This document shows, in pieces, positions 27,963 to 36,635 of a stretch of 36,635 bases of DNA; position 1 is the stretch's first letter; the number at the start of each line of letters is the position of its first letter. Below the pieces are notes generated by a model. It had not been told where the DNA came from and did no database searches. It saw nothing but the letters and a program-made list of their open reading frames with translations. This DNA is from Candidatus Desulfobia pelagia (GTDB taxonomy: Bacteria; Desulfobacterota; Desulfobulbia; Desulfobulbales; SURF-16). The DNA is taken from the NCBI GenBank assembly GCA_014382295.1, contig JACNJZ010000155.1, forward strand, positions 1 to 36,635. The letters run 5' to 3'. Made by a program: the position numbers and the translations under genes.

Positions 27963-30752
27963 TTGGCATCAGGGATGGCTGAAACAGGAAATATAGTAAA
28001 ACTGCTGGATGATCTGGCAGTGAAAATTTTGTTGATAGAGCCTGGCGATCTCTCTTCTGTGGGCGATCTGCTTGACATATTGGAACAGTTGCATTCTGAT
28101 GAGCTGATCGGGTCGTTTCCCGGTCTGCCCCAGATGGTGACAACGCTCAAAACAACGGTTGAGAAGATGATTATGGGGGAGTTTGCTGATTCAGCAGAAA
28201 CCTATGATCACCTGGGACAGGCCGTCTCTTCTATGCAGGAGATTCTGCGGGATGGAGAGGCCGGCCCCGATGTGATTCAATCGTTTTGTGAAAACATGAA
28301 AAAGGTCGGCTGTGCAATAGATGCGGCCGACCTTTTTGGCTTTGATGCTGAATCTTCTGAGGCTGTTGACCTGGAGCTGGATACCCGCTTTCTCAGGGAC
28401 AAAGAACTCCTGGAATGTTTTCTTGAGGAGGCAGAGGATCATCTCGGTTCTATTGAGAGTAATATCCTGGCCCTTGAGAAGTCTCCGGATGATACGGAAA
28501 GTATCAATACCATCTTCAGAGCCTTCCATACTATTAAGGGGACTTCAGGCAGTGTATATCTTGAAGATATTGCTGTTCTTTCCCATGCAACCGAGAACCT
28601 TCTTGATGATGTCAGGACCGGCCGTCACGCTATGGATGCCGAAGTCTCTGAAGTGATCCTGCAGGTGACAGATTTGTTGCAGTCCATGGTTCATAATGTG
28701 AGGGATATGTATGAAAATGGCCTGGAGCAATACAGCTATCATGATATAGCCGATCAGGTTGAACAGGTTCGTGCCGTGCAGGCTGGAGAAAAGGCTCTGC
28801 ATGCTGTTCCCGATGATGCAGTGGTCGATGAGGAGCCGGAACCGGTTCCTGAGCCTGCACTTGCGGCAGAGCCTGTTGAGGCTCAGGAGCCTCCGGAGAA
28901 AGCTGCACCGCCGGCAGAGCGTCTCGATTTTCTGCAGGATCTTGATCTGCTCAGCGGCTTTATCAGTGAGGCTTTCGAGCATCTTGAAACCATTGAAGTA
29001 AATGTTCTGGATTTGGAACAAAATCCCGGTGATGAGGAAATAATTAATAATATTTTCCGGCCGTTTCATACTGTGAAGGGTGTGTCGGGGTTTCTGAATC
29101 TGAAAACCATAAATGCCCTTGCCCACAGCACAGAAAATCTCCTTGATGACGTGCGAAGCGGCAAACTTGCCATGAACAATGAGATCGTTGATCTCGTTCT
29201 CGGAGTCGGTGATTATCTGCGGACTATGATTCAGAATCTCAGTGATGTTGTTGAGAAGGGCCCTGAAGTTTACAAAAAGTATGATATCAGTGATTTTTTG
29301 ACGCGAACCCAGGCCATACGGTCGGGAGAAAGCGTTCCAGTTGCAGATATTGATACTGACGTTGCCGTTCTGAAAACTCCTGTCCCTCAAGAAAAGGGAG
29401 ACAAAAAAGCCGAAGTACCCCCCAGGGCTGTTGCGAAGAAAACCCCTCAGTCTGCCGCTTCGTCCTCGCCGGTTTCAGCTCCTGCACGCACCAGAAAATC
29501 GCAGGTCGAGGCATCTATCAAGGTTAATGTCGAAAAATTGGATGATCTTGTCAATGCAGTTGGGGAGCTTGTCATTATGCAGGCCATGGTCAGGCATAAT
29601 CCGCAGATTACCACCATATCAGACCCTAAGCTCAATAAAGATTTTGCCCAGCTGGGAAGAATAACAACAGAGCTCCAGAAAACAGCCATGTCTATGCGGA
29701 TGGTTCCTATCCGACAGACTTTCCAGAAGATGACGCGTCTTGTCAGGGATCTTTCCAAGAAAACAGGCAAGGTGGTTGATCTGGTTATGGACGGTGAGGA
29801 GACGGAAATCGATCGCAACATGGTTGATTCCATCTATGACCCTCTTGTTCACATGATGCGCAATTCCGTGGATCATGGTGTGCAGTCCCCTGAAGAACGG
29901 GAAAAGGCCGGAAAGCCTCCCATCGGAACTGTGAAACTCAGTGCTTATCAGAAAGGTGGCAATATCGTCATCGAGATCCATGATGACGGTCTAGGGGTGA
30001 ATACTGAAAAGATCAGGGAAAAGGCAATTGATCGCGGGTTGATCAAGAAAAGCGATAATCTCAGCGCTCATGATATCAATAATCTCATATTTCTTCCCGG
30101 TTTTTCCACTGCGGACCAGATTACCGATGTCTCCGGTCGGGGTGTGGGCATGGATGTGGTTAAGAAAGGCGTGGAGAAATTGCGGGGTAAGGTGGAGTTG
30201 AATTCGACTCCGGGAGAAGGCTCACAATTTCTTATCCGGCTGCCTCTCACCCTTGCTATTATTGACGGCATAATCGTTCGTGTCGGCAGTGAGAGATATA
30301 TCATTCCAACCATTGCCATTCATGAGTCAATGCGGCCCACGCCTGAACAGTATAAAACGGTACAGGGCAAAGGTGAGGCTCTATTGATACGTGATACCCT
30401 GATTCCGGTCATTCGTCTTTGTCAAATTTTTGACGTGGAGTCGGAATGCAGGGACATCTGTGAAAGTATCATCGTGGTTGTTGAGAACGAAGGTCGCCTG
30501 CGGGCGTTAATGGTTGACGAGTTGCTTGACAAGCAGGAAGTTGTGATAAAAAGTCTTGGCGCCTATATGACAGATGTTGAGGGGGTCGCCGGCGGAACTA
30601 TTCTTGGAGATGGCAGAGTGGGATTGATTCTTGACCTTGCCGGCCTGATCACGGTCTGCGAGAGGAAGGGATCGACTATTCCCGTAATTCCGGAGAAGGG
30701 GGAAGAGGCCATGGGTGTCAGAGATGAAAAGTCACTGAAAGCGAAAACGTAA
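27963..30752 (+). CDS. cheA: Chemotaxis histidine kinase CheA with two Hpt domains
   Basis: Two Hpt motifs (FRAFHTIKGTSG and FRPFHTVKGVSG); HATPase NSVDHG, GRGVGMDVV; C-terminal CheW-like domain. Start TTG 27963 or ATG 27975 uncertain. Confidence 0.95.
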   Translation: MASGMAETGNIVKLLDDLAVKILLIEPGDLSSVGDLLDILEQLHSDELIGSFPGLPQMVTTLKTTVEKMIMGEFADSAETYDHLGQAVSSMQEILRDGEAGPDVIQSFCENMKKVGCAIDAADLFGFDAESSEAVDLELDTRFLRDKELLECFLEEAEDHLGSIESNILALEKSPDDTESINTIFRAFHTIKGTSGSVYLEDIAVLSHATENLLDDVRTGRHAMDAEVSEVILQVTDLLQSMVHNVRDMYENGLEQYSYHDIADQVEQVRAVQAGEKALHAVPDDAVVDEEPEPVPEPALAAEPVEAQEPPEKAAPPAERLDFLQDLDLLSGFISEAFEHLETIEVNVLDLEQNPGDEEIINNIFRPFHTVKGVSGFLNLKTINALAHSTENLLDDVRSGKLAMNNEIVDLVLGVGDYLRTMIQNLSDVVEKGPEVYKKYDISDFLTRTQAIRSGESVPVADIDTDVAVLKTPVPQEKGDKKAEVPPRAVAKKTPQSAASSSPVSAPARTRKSQVEASIKVNVEKLDDLVNAVGELVIMQAMVRHNPQITTISDPKLNKDFAQLGRITTELQKTAMSMRMVPIRQTFQKMTRLVRDLSKKTGKVVDLVMDGEETEIDRNMVDSIYDPLVHMMRNSVDHGVQSPEEREKAGKPPIGTVKLSAYQKGGNIVIEIHDDGLGVNTEKIREKAIDRGLIKKSDNLSAHDINNLIFLPGFSTADQITDVSGRGVGMDVVKKGVEKLRGKVELNSTPGEGSQFLIRLPLTLAIIDGIIVRVGSERYIIPTIAIHESMRPTPEQYKTVQGKGEALLIRDTLIPVIRLCQIFDVESECRDICESIIVVVENEGRLRALMVDELLDKQEVVIKSLGAYMTDVEGVAGGTILGDGRVGLILDLAGLITVCERKGSTIPVIPEKGEEAMGVRDEKSLKAKT

Positions 30753-30794
30753 CTATTCAGCGAAAAAGCTTATAGCTTCGAAAACCACGGAACT

Positions 30795-30902
30795 GTAACG
30801 GTTCAGCAGTGCTCCAGGTGCGCACAAGCAGGTCGTCGAACTATAGTAACTCTATGTGAGAAGGCCTGATCGTGTGTAGATGGGGTGCTGCTGAACAGTT
30901 AC
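30795..30902. repeat. Inverted-repeat element in the cheA-cheW gap
   Basis: GTAACGGTTCAGCAG (30795-30809) pairs with CTGCTGAACAGTTAC (30888-30902), 14/15 complementary, 78-nt loop. Confidence 0.65.
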
Positions 30903-30934
30903 TTGAAAACAAGGAATGAGCAGGGGGCAAATTG

Positions 30935-31447
30935 ATGGAAGCAGCAGAGCATGAACAACAGGAAGTTTCTCTTAATACCCAGAATCTGGCCGGGAAATAT
31001 CTTACCTTTGCCCTGGGCAAGGAGGAATATGGTATCGGCATCCTTAAGGTGAAAGAAATTATCGGTATGATGGAAATTACCGCAGTTCCCCAGACCCCTG
31101 CTTTTGTCAAAGGGGTTATTAATTTGCGGGGCAGTGTTATTCCCGTCCTGGAATTGAGAACAAAATTCGGCATGCCAATAAAGGAATATGACGACAGAAC
31201 CTGCATTATTGTCTCTGAAGTTCAGGGTGGTTCCGGGCAGATCCAGGTGGGTATGATAGTGGATTCTGTTTCAGAGGTTTTGAATGTGAGGCAGGAAGAT
31301 ATTGAACCTCCCCCAGTATTTGGAGGGGCTTCGGTAGATACGTCCAATATCCTTGGAATGGCCAAAATGAAAGGGGAAGTCAAGATATTACTGGATGTGG
31401 AGCATGTCGTCAGTGAAGGCATGCTGGAACATTTTCAAAACGACTAG
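30935..31447 (+). CDS. cheW: Chemotaxis coupling protein CheW
   Basis: KYLTFALGKEEYGIGILKVKEIIGMMEITAVPQTPAFVKGVINLRGSVIPVLELRTKFGM. Confidence 0.96.
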   Translation: MEAAEHEQQEVSLNTQNLAGKYLTFALGKEEYGIGILKVKEIIGMMEITAVPQTPAFVKGVINLRGSVIPVLELRTKFGMPIKEYDDRTCIIVSEVQGGSGQIQVGMIVDSVSEVLNVRQEDIEPPPVFGGASVDTSNILGMAKMKGEVKILLDVEHVVSEGMLEHFQND

Positions 31448-31465
31448 CAGGCATTCGGTATTAAT

Positions 31466-32293
31466 TTGCAGCTTCTTCGCTTAACAGATAAGGAATTTGA
31501 AAAATTCAGCATTCTGATCTTCGATAAAACGGGTATTCATTTAAAGTCGGAGAAGAAAGAACTGTTGAATGCCAGGCTCGGGAAACGCCTCAGGGCACGC
31601 CAGGTTAATTCTTACCAGCAATATTACGACATCGTTATGAATGATTCCAGCGGTAGTGAGCTGGTGCATCTCATTAATTCTGTATCCACAAATTTCACCA
31701 GCTTTTTCAGGGAAAAAGCCCACTTCGATTTTTTGACCTCAGATGTTTTGCCGAAGTTTGTTAATTCCGGTGGGAGAAATCCCCGCAATCTTACTGTCTG
31801 GTCTTCTGCCTGTTCCTCTGGGGAAGAACCCTATACTCTGGCCATGGTCATTGACCAGTTTATGCGATCTTCTCCGGGTGTTTCCTGCTCGATAATGGCA
31901 ACGGATATTTCCACAAAGGTTTTGGGGGCGGCTGAGAAGGGTGTGTATCCTCTGGAAAGGGTCGAAAAAATGCCCAAGAATTTTCTGCACACCTATTTTC
32001 AGAGAGGTGTTGGCCAGTGCAGCGGCTATGTGAAGGTGAAACCGAATATCAGAGATCTTGTGACTTTCAAGAGATTCAACCTCATGGACCAGTTCCCCTG
32101 GCAGGGCGAGATTGATGTCATCTTCTGTCGTAATGTTATGATTTATTTTAATAAGGAAACGCAGGACGAGCTTGTCCGCAAGTTTTATGACTGTCTGTCA
32201 CCAGGAGGATTCCTTTTTATAGGACACTCTGAAAGTCTGGGGAATATCAAAAGCAAATTCAAGCCGGCAGCAACAACGGTTTACCAGAAATAA
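31466..32293 (+). CDS. cheR: Chemotaxis protein methyltransferase CheR
   Basis: NSVSTNFTSFFREKAHFDFL, VWSSACSSGEEPYTLAMVI, DVIFCRNVMIYFNKETQ; apparent TTG start. Confidence 0.94.
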   Translation: MQLLRLTDKEFEKFSILIFDKTGIHLKSEKKELLNARLGKRLRARQVNSYQQYYDIVMNDSSGSELVHLINSVSTNFTSFFREKAHFDFLTSDVLPKFVNSGGRNPRNLTVWSSACSSGEEPYTLAMVIDQFMRSSPGVSCSIMATDISTKVLGAAEKGVYPLERVEKMPKNFLHTYFQRGVGQCSGYVKVKPNIRDLVTFKRFNLMDQFPWQGEIDVIFCRNVMIYFNKETQDELVRKFYDCLSPGGFLFIGHSESLGNIKSKFKPAATTVYQK

Positions 32294-32318
32294 GGGTAGA
32301 GTTTATTTTAGAGGTAAT

Positions 32319-32798
32319 ATGAAAATTATAGTTGGCATTTCAGATATGAAGGTCAGCAATACACCCGGAGAGGTTCTGATTACCTATTCCCTGGGGTCAT
32401 GCATCGGCCTGGTAATATGGGATCCGCAGGTCAAAGTCGGTGGTCTTCTTCATTATATGCTGCCGGAGTCCAAGCTTGATAAAGACAGGGCCCAGAAGAG
32501 GCCGCACATGTTTGGAGATACCGGGATACCGGCACTGTTCAAGGCGGCATATGAGCTTGGAGCCGTCAAAAGCAGACTTATTGTCACGGCTGTAGGAGGC
32601 TCGCAGCTTCTTGACACTGCCGGCGTATTTAATATTGGCAAAAGAAATTATGCGATTATGAAAAAGCTGTTTGAAAGAAATAAAGTTGCTGTTGCCAGGG
32701 AAGATATCGGCGGGACAGTGAACAGGACCATCAGCCTGGATGTGAAAACCGGGCGGATATTGCTGAAAGTGTCAGGAAAGGGAGAGTTTGAGCTATGA
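32319..32798 (+). CDS. cheD: Chemoreceptor glutamine deamidase CheD
   Basis: LITYSLGSCIGLVIWDPQVKVGGLLHYMLPES; FNIGKRNYAIMKKLFERNKVAVAREDIGGTVNRTISLDVKTGRI. Confidence 0.93.
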   Translation: MKIIVGISDMKVSNTPGEVLITYSLGSCIGLVIWDPQVKVGGLLHYMLPESKLDKDRAQKRPHMFGDTGIPALFKAAYELGAVKSRLIVTAVGGSQLLDTAGVFNIGKRNYAIMKKLFERNKVAVAREDIGGTVNRTISLDVKTGRILLKVSGKGEFEL

Positions 32799-33640
32799 GT
32801 CGGTTAGATGAAATTTTGGCCCTGGTAAAACATGTTCCTCCGTTTCCGAAGGTTGCCCAGCGTGTCATGGATCTCCTCAAGGAGGATGATGTCAATGCCG
32901 CCCAGCTTGCCGAAGTCATTCAGTATGATCAGGCCATTACCGCTAATGTTCTCAAGATGTGTAATGCTTCATATTTCGGGTTGCCGCGTAAAGTGACCTC
33001 TCTGGATGATGCCCTTGTTATCCTCGGCCATGACACCCTGAAAGATATTATTATTGCCAGCAGCAGTGCCAAATTCTATGTGGGAAAGGTTGGAGCCGGA
33101 TATCAGCTTGAACAGGGCGAGATGTGGAAACACTCTGTGGCTGTTGGGATTATGGCAAAACTCCTAGTCCGTCATATAAAAGACGTTGATCCCGGAAGCG
33201 CCTTCACCTGCGGCCTTCTTCATGATATCGGCAAACGGTTTCTCAGTGCCTTTGTGTCCGATGAGTTCCAGGAAATCATGGAAAAGGTTGATGACGCACA
33301 ATGCAGTTTTGTTGAGGCTGAAAAAGCCCTCCTCGGCATGGATCATGCCGAACTTGGAGGGGTTATTCTGGAGAGATGGGAGTTTCCCCGGGATCTGGTT
33401 GATGCTGTAAGGGAACATCATGACCCCAGAGCGCTGGAACAGGCACCGCTGACAGCACTTATTTCTTTAAGTAACAGTCTAGTTGTCTCCATGGGTATTG
33501 GTGTTGGAGCCGACGGTCTTGCCGCTGAGATGCAGGGAGAGGGTTTGAAAAAGATTGGAGTTTCGCCGGCAATGCTGCAGGTGTGCATGATGGATCTTCT
33601 TGAAGAAATGGATAAGGCTGAGGAGATGTTGAATCTCTAG
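32795..33640 (+). CDS. HDOD domain protein inside the che operon
   Basis: PPFPKVAQRVMDLLKEDDVNAAQLAEVIQYDQAITANVLKMCNASYFGLPRKVTSLDDALVILGHDTL; GLLHDIGK; 4-nt overlap with cheD. Confidence 0.92.
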   Translation: MSRLDEILALVKHVPPFPKVAQRVMDLLKEDDVNAAQLAEVIQYDQAITANVLKMCNASYFGLPRKVTSLDDALVILGHDTLKDIIIASSSAKFYVGKVGAGYQLEQGEMWKHSVAVGIMAKLLVRHIKDVDPGSAFTCGLLHDIGKRFLSAFVSDEFQEIMEKVDDAQCSFVEAEKALLGMDHAELGGVILERWEFPRDLVDAVREHHDPRALEQAPLTALISLSNSLVVSMGIGVGADGLAAEMQGEGLKKIGVSPAMLQVCMMDLLEEMDKAEEMLNL

Positions 33641-33646
33641 TGATGA

Positions 33647-34693
<1,047 letters not shown>

Positions 34694-34762
34694 TAATGCA
34701 ATTAGAAATTACGAATTATGAACGAGAAATTGATGCAGGAAAATTATTCAGTCAGTACATTT

Positions 34763-34822
34763 AATTCGTAATTCGTAATTCGTAATTCGTAATTCGTAAT
34801 TCGTAATTCGTAATTCGTAATT
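34763..34822. repeat. Heptad tandem repeat, 8 perfect copies of ATTCGTA
   Basis: Units at 34764-34770 through 34113-equivalent positions ending 34819, then partial ATT; a reverse-complement copy (AATTACGAATTAT) lies at 34707-34719. Confidence 0.92.
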
Positions 34823-35372
34823 ATTTCTCCAGTTCCAGCAGCATCTCTTTTATCACTTCCCCTCCAGCAAATCCCCCCAGAGTATTTTTCCCGACGACCC
34901 TATGGCAGGGGATAAGCAGAGCTACCGGGTTGCTGTTACAGGCGCCGCCTACTGCTCTTGCATAATTGGTATTCCCGAGTTTCTTGGCCAGGTCGCCATA
35001 CGTGAGCCTGGCCCCAAAGGGAATTTGCGCGATAAGTCTCCATACCTGCTTCTGGAAAGTTGTTCCCTGTGAAAGAAAGGGAGAAGGGGAGAATTCCGGC
35101 ATAATGGCTTTGGAGGCCAGTATCTTTTTCAGGTCATTGAGTGAAATTGTTATGTCTATAAACTGCTGCAGGCATAATTTTTTACTACCTATATGGTTTA
35201 CTGCCTGTTGGTGTCTGGTGAAGTCAAAGGTCATGTGCCACGTCATATTTTTCGACATAATAACGTAAAAACAGATAGTTGTCTCTTCTGTAGTTATGCG
35301 GAATCTTTGTGGTTGATGTGGTGTTTCGGGGCTAGAGTCTTTGGCGGAAAAGAGGGCGTTTACGTCTAACAT
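34821..35372 (-). CDS. ogt: Methylated-DNA--[protein]-cysteine S-methyltransferase
   Basis: GTTFQKQVWRLIAQIPFGARLTYGDLAKKLGN...RAVGGACNSNPVALLIPCHRVVGKNTLGGFAGG; start tentatively ATG 35372. Confidence 0.93.
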   Translation of the reverse strand: MLDVNALFSAKDSSPETPHQPQRFRITTEETTICFYVIMSKNMTWHMTFDFTRHQQAVNHIGSKKLCLQQFIDITISLNDLKKILASKAIMPEFSPSPFLSQGTTFQKQVWRLIAQIPFGARLTYGDLAKKLGNTNYARAVGGACNSNPVALLIPCHRVVGKNTLGGFAGGEVIKEMLLELEK

Positions 35373-35465
35373 GATAATATGGTTGCATTTTTTCTGGTAG
35401 TTTAATATCATTTTTTGATGGGGAAGTAATAATACAGATATTTGCATAAGAAAAGGATTTACCAG

Positions 35466-36608
35466 ATGACCCAACTAGCTGCAGCATTTCACAAAAGATC
35501 AGTTCTCACAGTGATGATGCTACTGCTTTTCCTGCTACCATTTTTTACCGCTATTCAGCCTGTCCAGGCAAAAAAAAGTTCTCATTCATCGATTATAGCA
35601 ACCACTCATAAGTGTGCGCCGGGTAAAGAAGAAAAAACAGAAAAAACGGTGACACGTTCGGTAAGCAATACCCAGACACTTATTACCTCTTCTCCATCTA
35701 TCAAGCGAAAACCTGCACGCCAGCGGGTGTCACTACCTTCTGTTGCGAAATTGCGGAAGAAGTTATCCTCCCGGAGCGCCCTGGTCATGGATTCCCGGAC
35801 AGGAGAGATTCTGTATGCCCATGATCCTGATCGTCCTGCTCAGCCTGCCAGCACCATTAAGGTTTTGACGGGTTTATTGTCCATCCAGGCCCTGCAGAAT
35901 AAAGAATATGTGTTTGCCAGTAAAAATGCAGCCAGGATGCCACGATCCAAAATTGATTTGAAGCAGGGGAAATCATACAGGGCTAATGATCTGATTAATG
36001 CGGTTCTGCTCGCTTCTGCAAATGATGCCAGTGTCGCTTTGGCAGAGAAGGTGGCAGGGTCTGAAAAGAATTTTGCCCAACTGATGACAAATAAAGCCAG
36101 AGAACTCGGAGCGGGTAATACCGTGTGCAAAACGGCATCAGGATTGACCGCCCGTGGTCAGAAGTCAACGGCACGGGATTTGGCAATTATCTTTAATAAG
36201 GCAATGACAAACCGGGAATTTGCCGCCCGTATTGCCAAAACAAAAACACAGACCAGTTATGGCAAAACTCTTCGGAATCACAACAAGGCTCTCTGGAGGA
36301 TTAAGGGCGCAATGGGTGGAAAGACCGGCTATACCAGTGCTGCACGCCAGACCTATGTCGGGAAGTTCGGCCGGGATGATGATGAGCTTGTTGTGGCTAT
36401 TATGGGCAGTGAAACCATGTGGGATGACATAAGTCGCCTTGTTGAATACGGGTTTGCAAAGCAGCAGAGACTTGCATCCGCAAGGCCGGCAATGCAAAAA
36501 GATACCCATGACGATACTGCCGCAGCTATAGCGAAACTGACTTCAGAACTCCACCAGGAACCCCTTCAGGTCTTGGCCGGCGTAAAAAAATATTCCAAGT
36601 TGCAGTAA
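35466..36608 (+). CDS. D-alanyl-D-alanine carboxypeptidase (S11, PBP5/6-like)
   Basis: SRSALVMDSRTGEILYAHDPDRPAQPASTIKVLTGLL (SxxK), LLASANDASVALAE (SxN), AMGGKTGYTSAA (KTG); start tentatively ATG 35466. Confidence 0.92.
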   Translation: MTQLAAAFHKRSVLTVMMLLLFLLPFFTAIQPVQAKKSSHSSIIATTHKCAPGKEEKTEKTVTRSVSNTQTLITSSPSIKRKPARQRVSLPSVAKLRKKLSSRSALVMDSRTGEILYAHDPDRPAQPASTIKVLTGLLSIQALQNKEYVFASKNAARMPRSKIDLKQGKSYRANDLINAVLLASANDASVALAEKVAGSEKNFAQLMTNKARELGAGNTVCKTASGLTARGQKSTARDLAIIFNKAMTNREFAARIAKTKTQTSYGKTLRNHNKALWRIKGAMGGKTGYTSAARQTYVGKFGRDDDELVVAIMGSETMWDDISRLVEYGFAKQQRLASARPAMQKDTHDDTAAAIAKLTSELHQEPLQVLAGVKKYSKLQ

Positions 36609-36635
36609 ATTCTCCAGGAATTCATTCATCTCCTT

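Noticed and set aside
28545-29390. 281-aa minus-strand ORF antisense to cheA
   Set aside because: Opposite the conserved Hpt regions of cheA; no RBS or domain support.
34707-34822. CRISPR array
   Set aside because: Units are contiguous 7-mers with no spacers; simple tandem repeat.

Overview
36.6 kb of densely packed bacterial chromosome. Gene content and style suggest a deltaproteobacterial/Desulfobacterota-type genome, but this is inference only. Most of the window is housekeeping: alanine dehydrogenase (truncated at the left edge and absent from the supplied ORF list), glyS, galT, dksA-like, moaC, dnaJ, rpoZ, purA, tatB/tatC, dgt-like, an MltD-type LysM transglycosylase, a long class A PBP, and a D-Ala-D-Ala carboxypeptidase. 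Signalling genes include a divergent HD-GYP / EAL-HDOD pair, a stand-alone receiver, and a chemosensory operon cheA-cheW-cheR-cheD-HDOD-cheB. No tRNA, rRNA, CRISPR array or transposase was seen. Items most worth a second look: (1) a FolE2-family protein that keeps the family scaffold but lacks all the expected metal/catalytic residues; (2) a four-gene exported/lipoprotein cluster with two FlgO-like paralogues and no flagellar genes in view, preceded by a long structured intergenic region; (3) heptad-type short tandem repeats in the wide convergent intergenic gaps, abutting minus-strand stop codons; (4) a ~108-nt inverted-repeat element between cheA and cheW; (5) a class A PBP with a large insertion, followed by a TPR-like lipoprotein; (6) an SDR with YxxxN in place of YxxxK.
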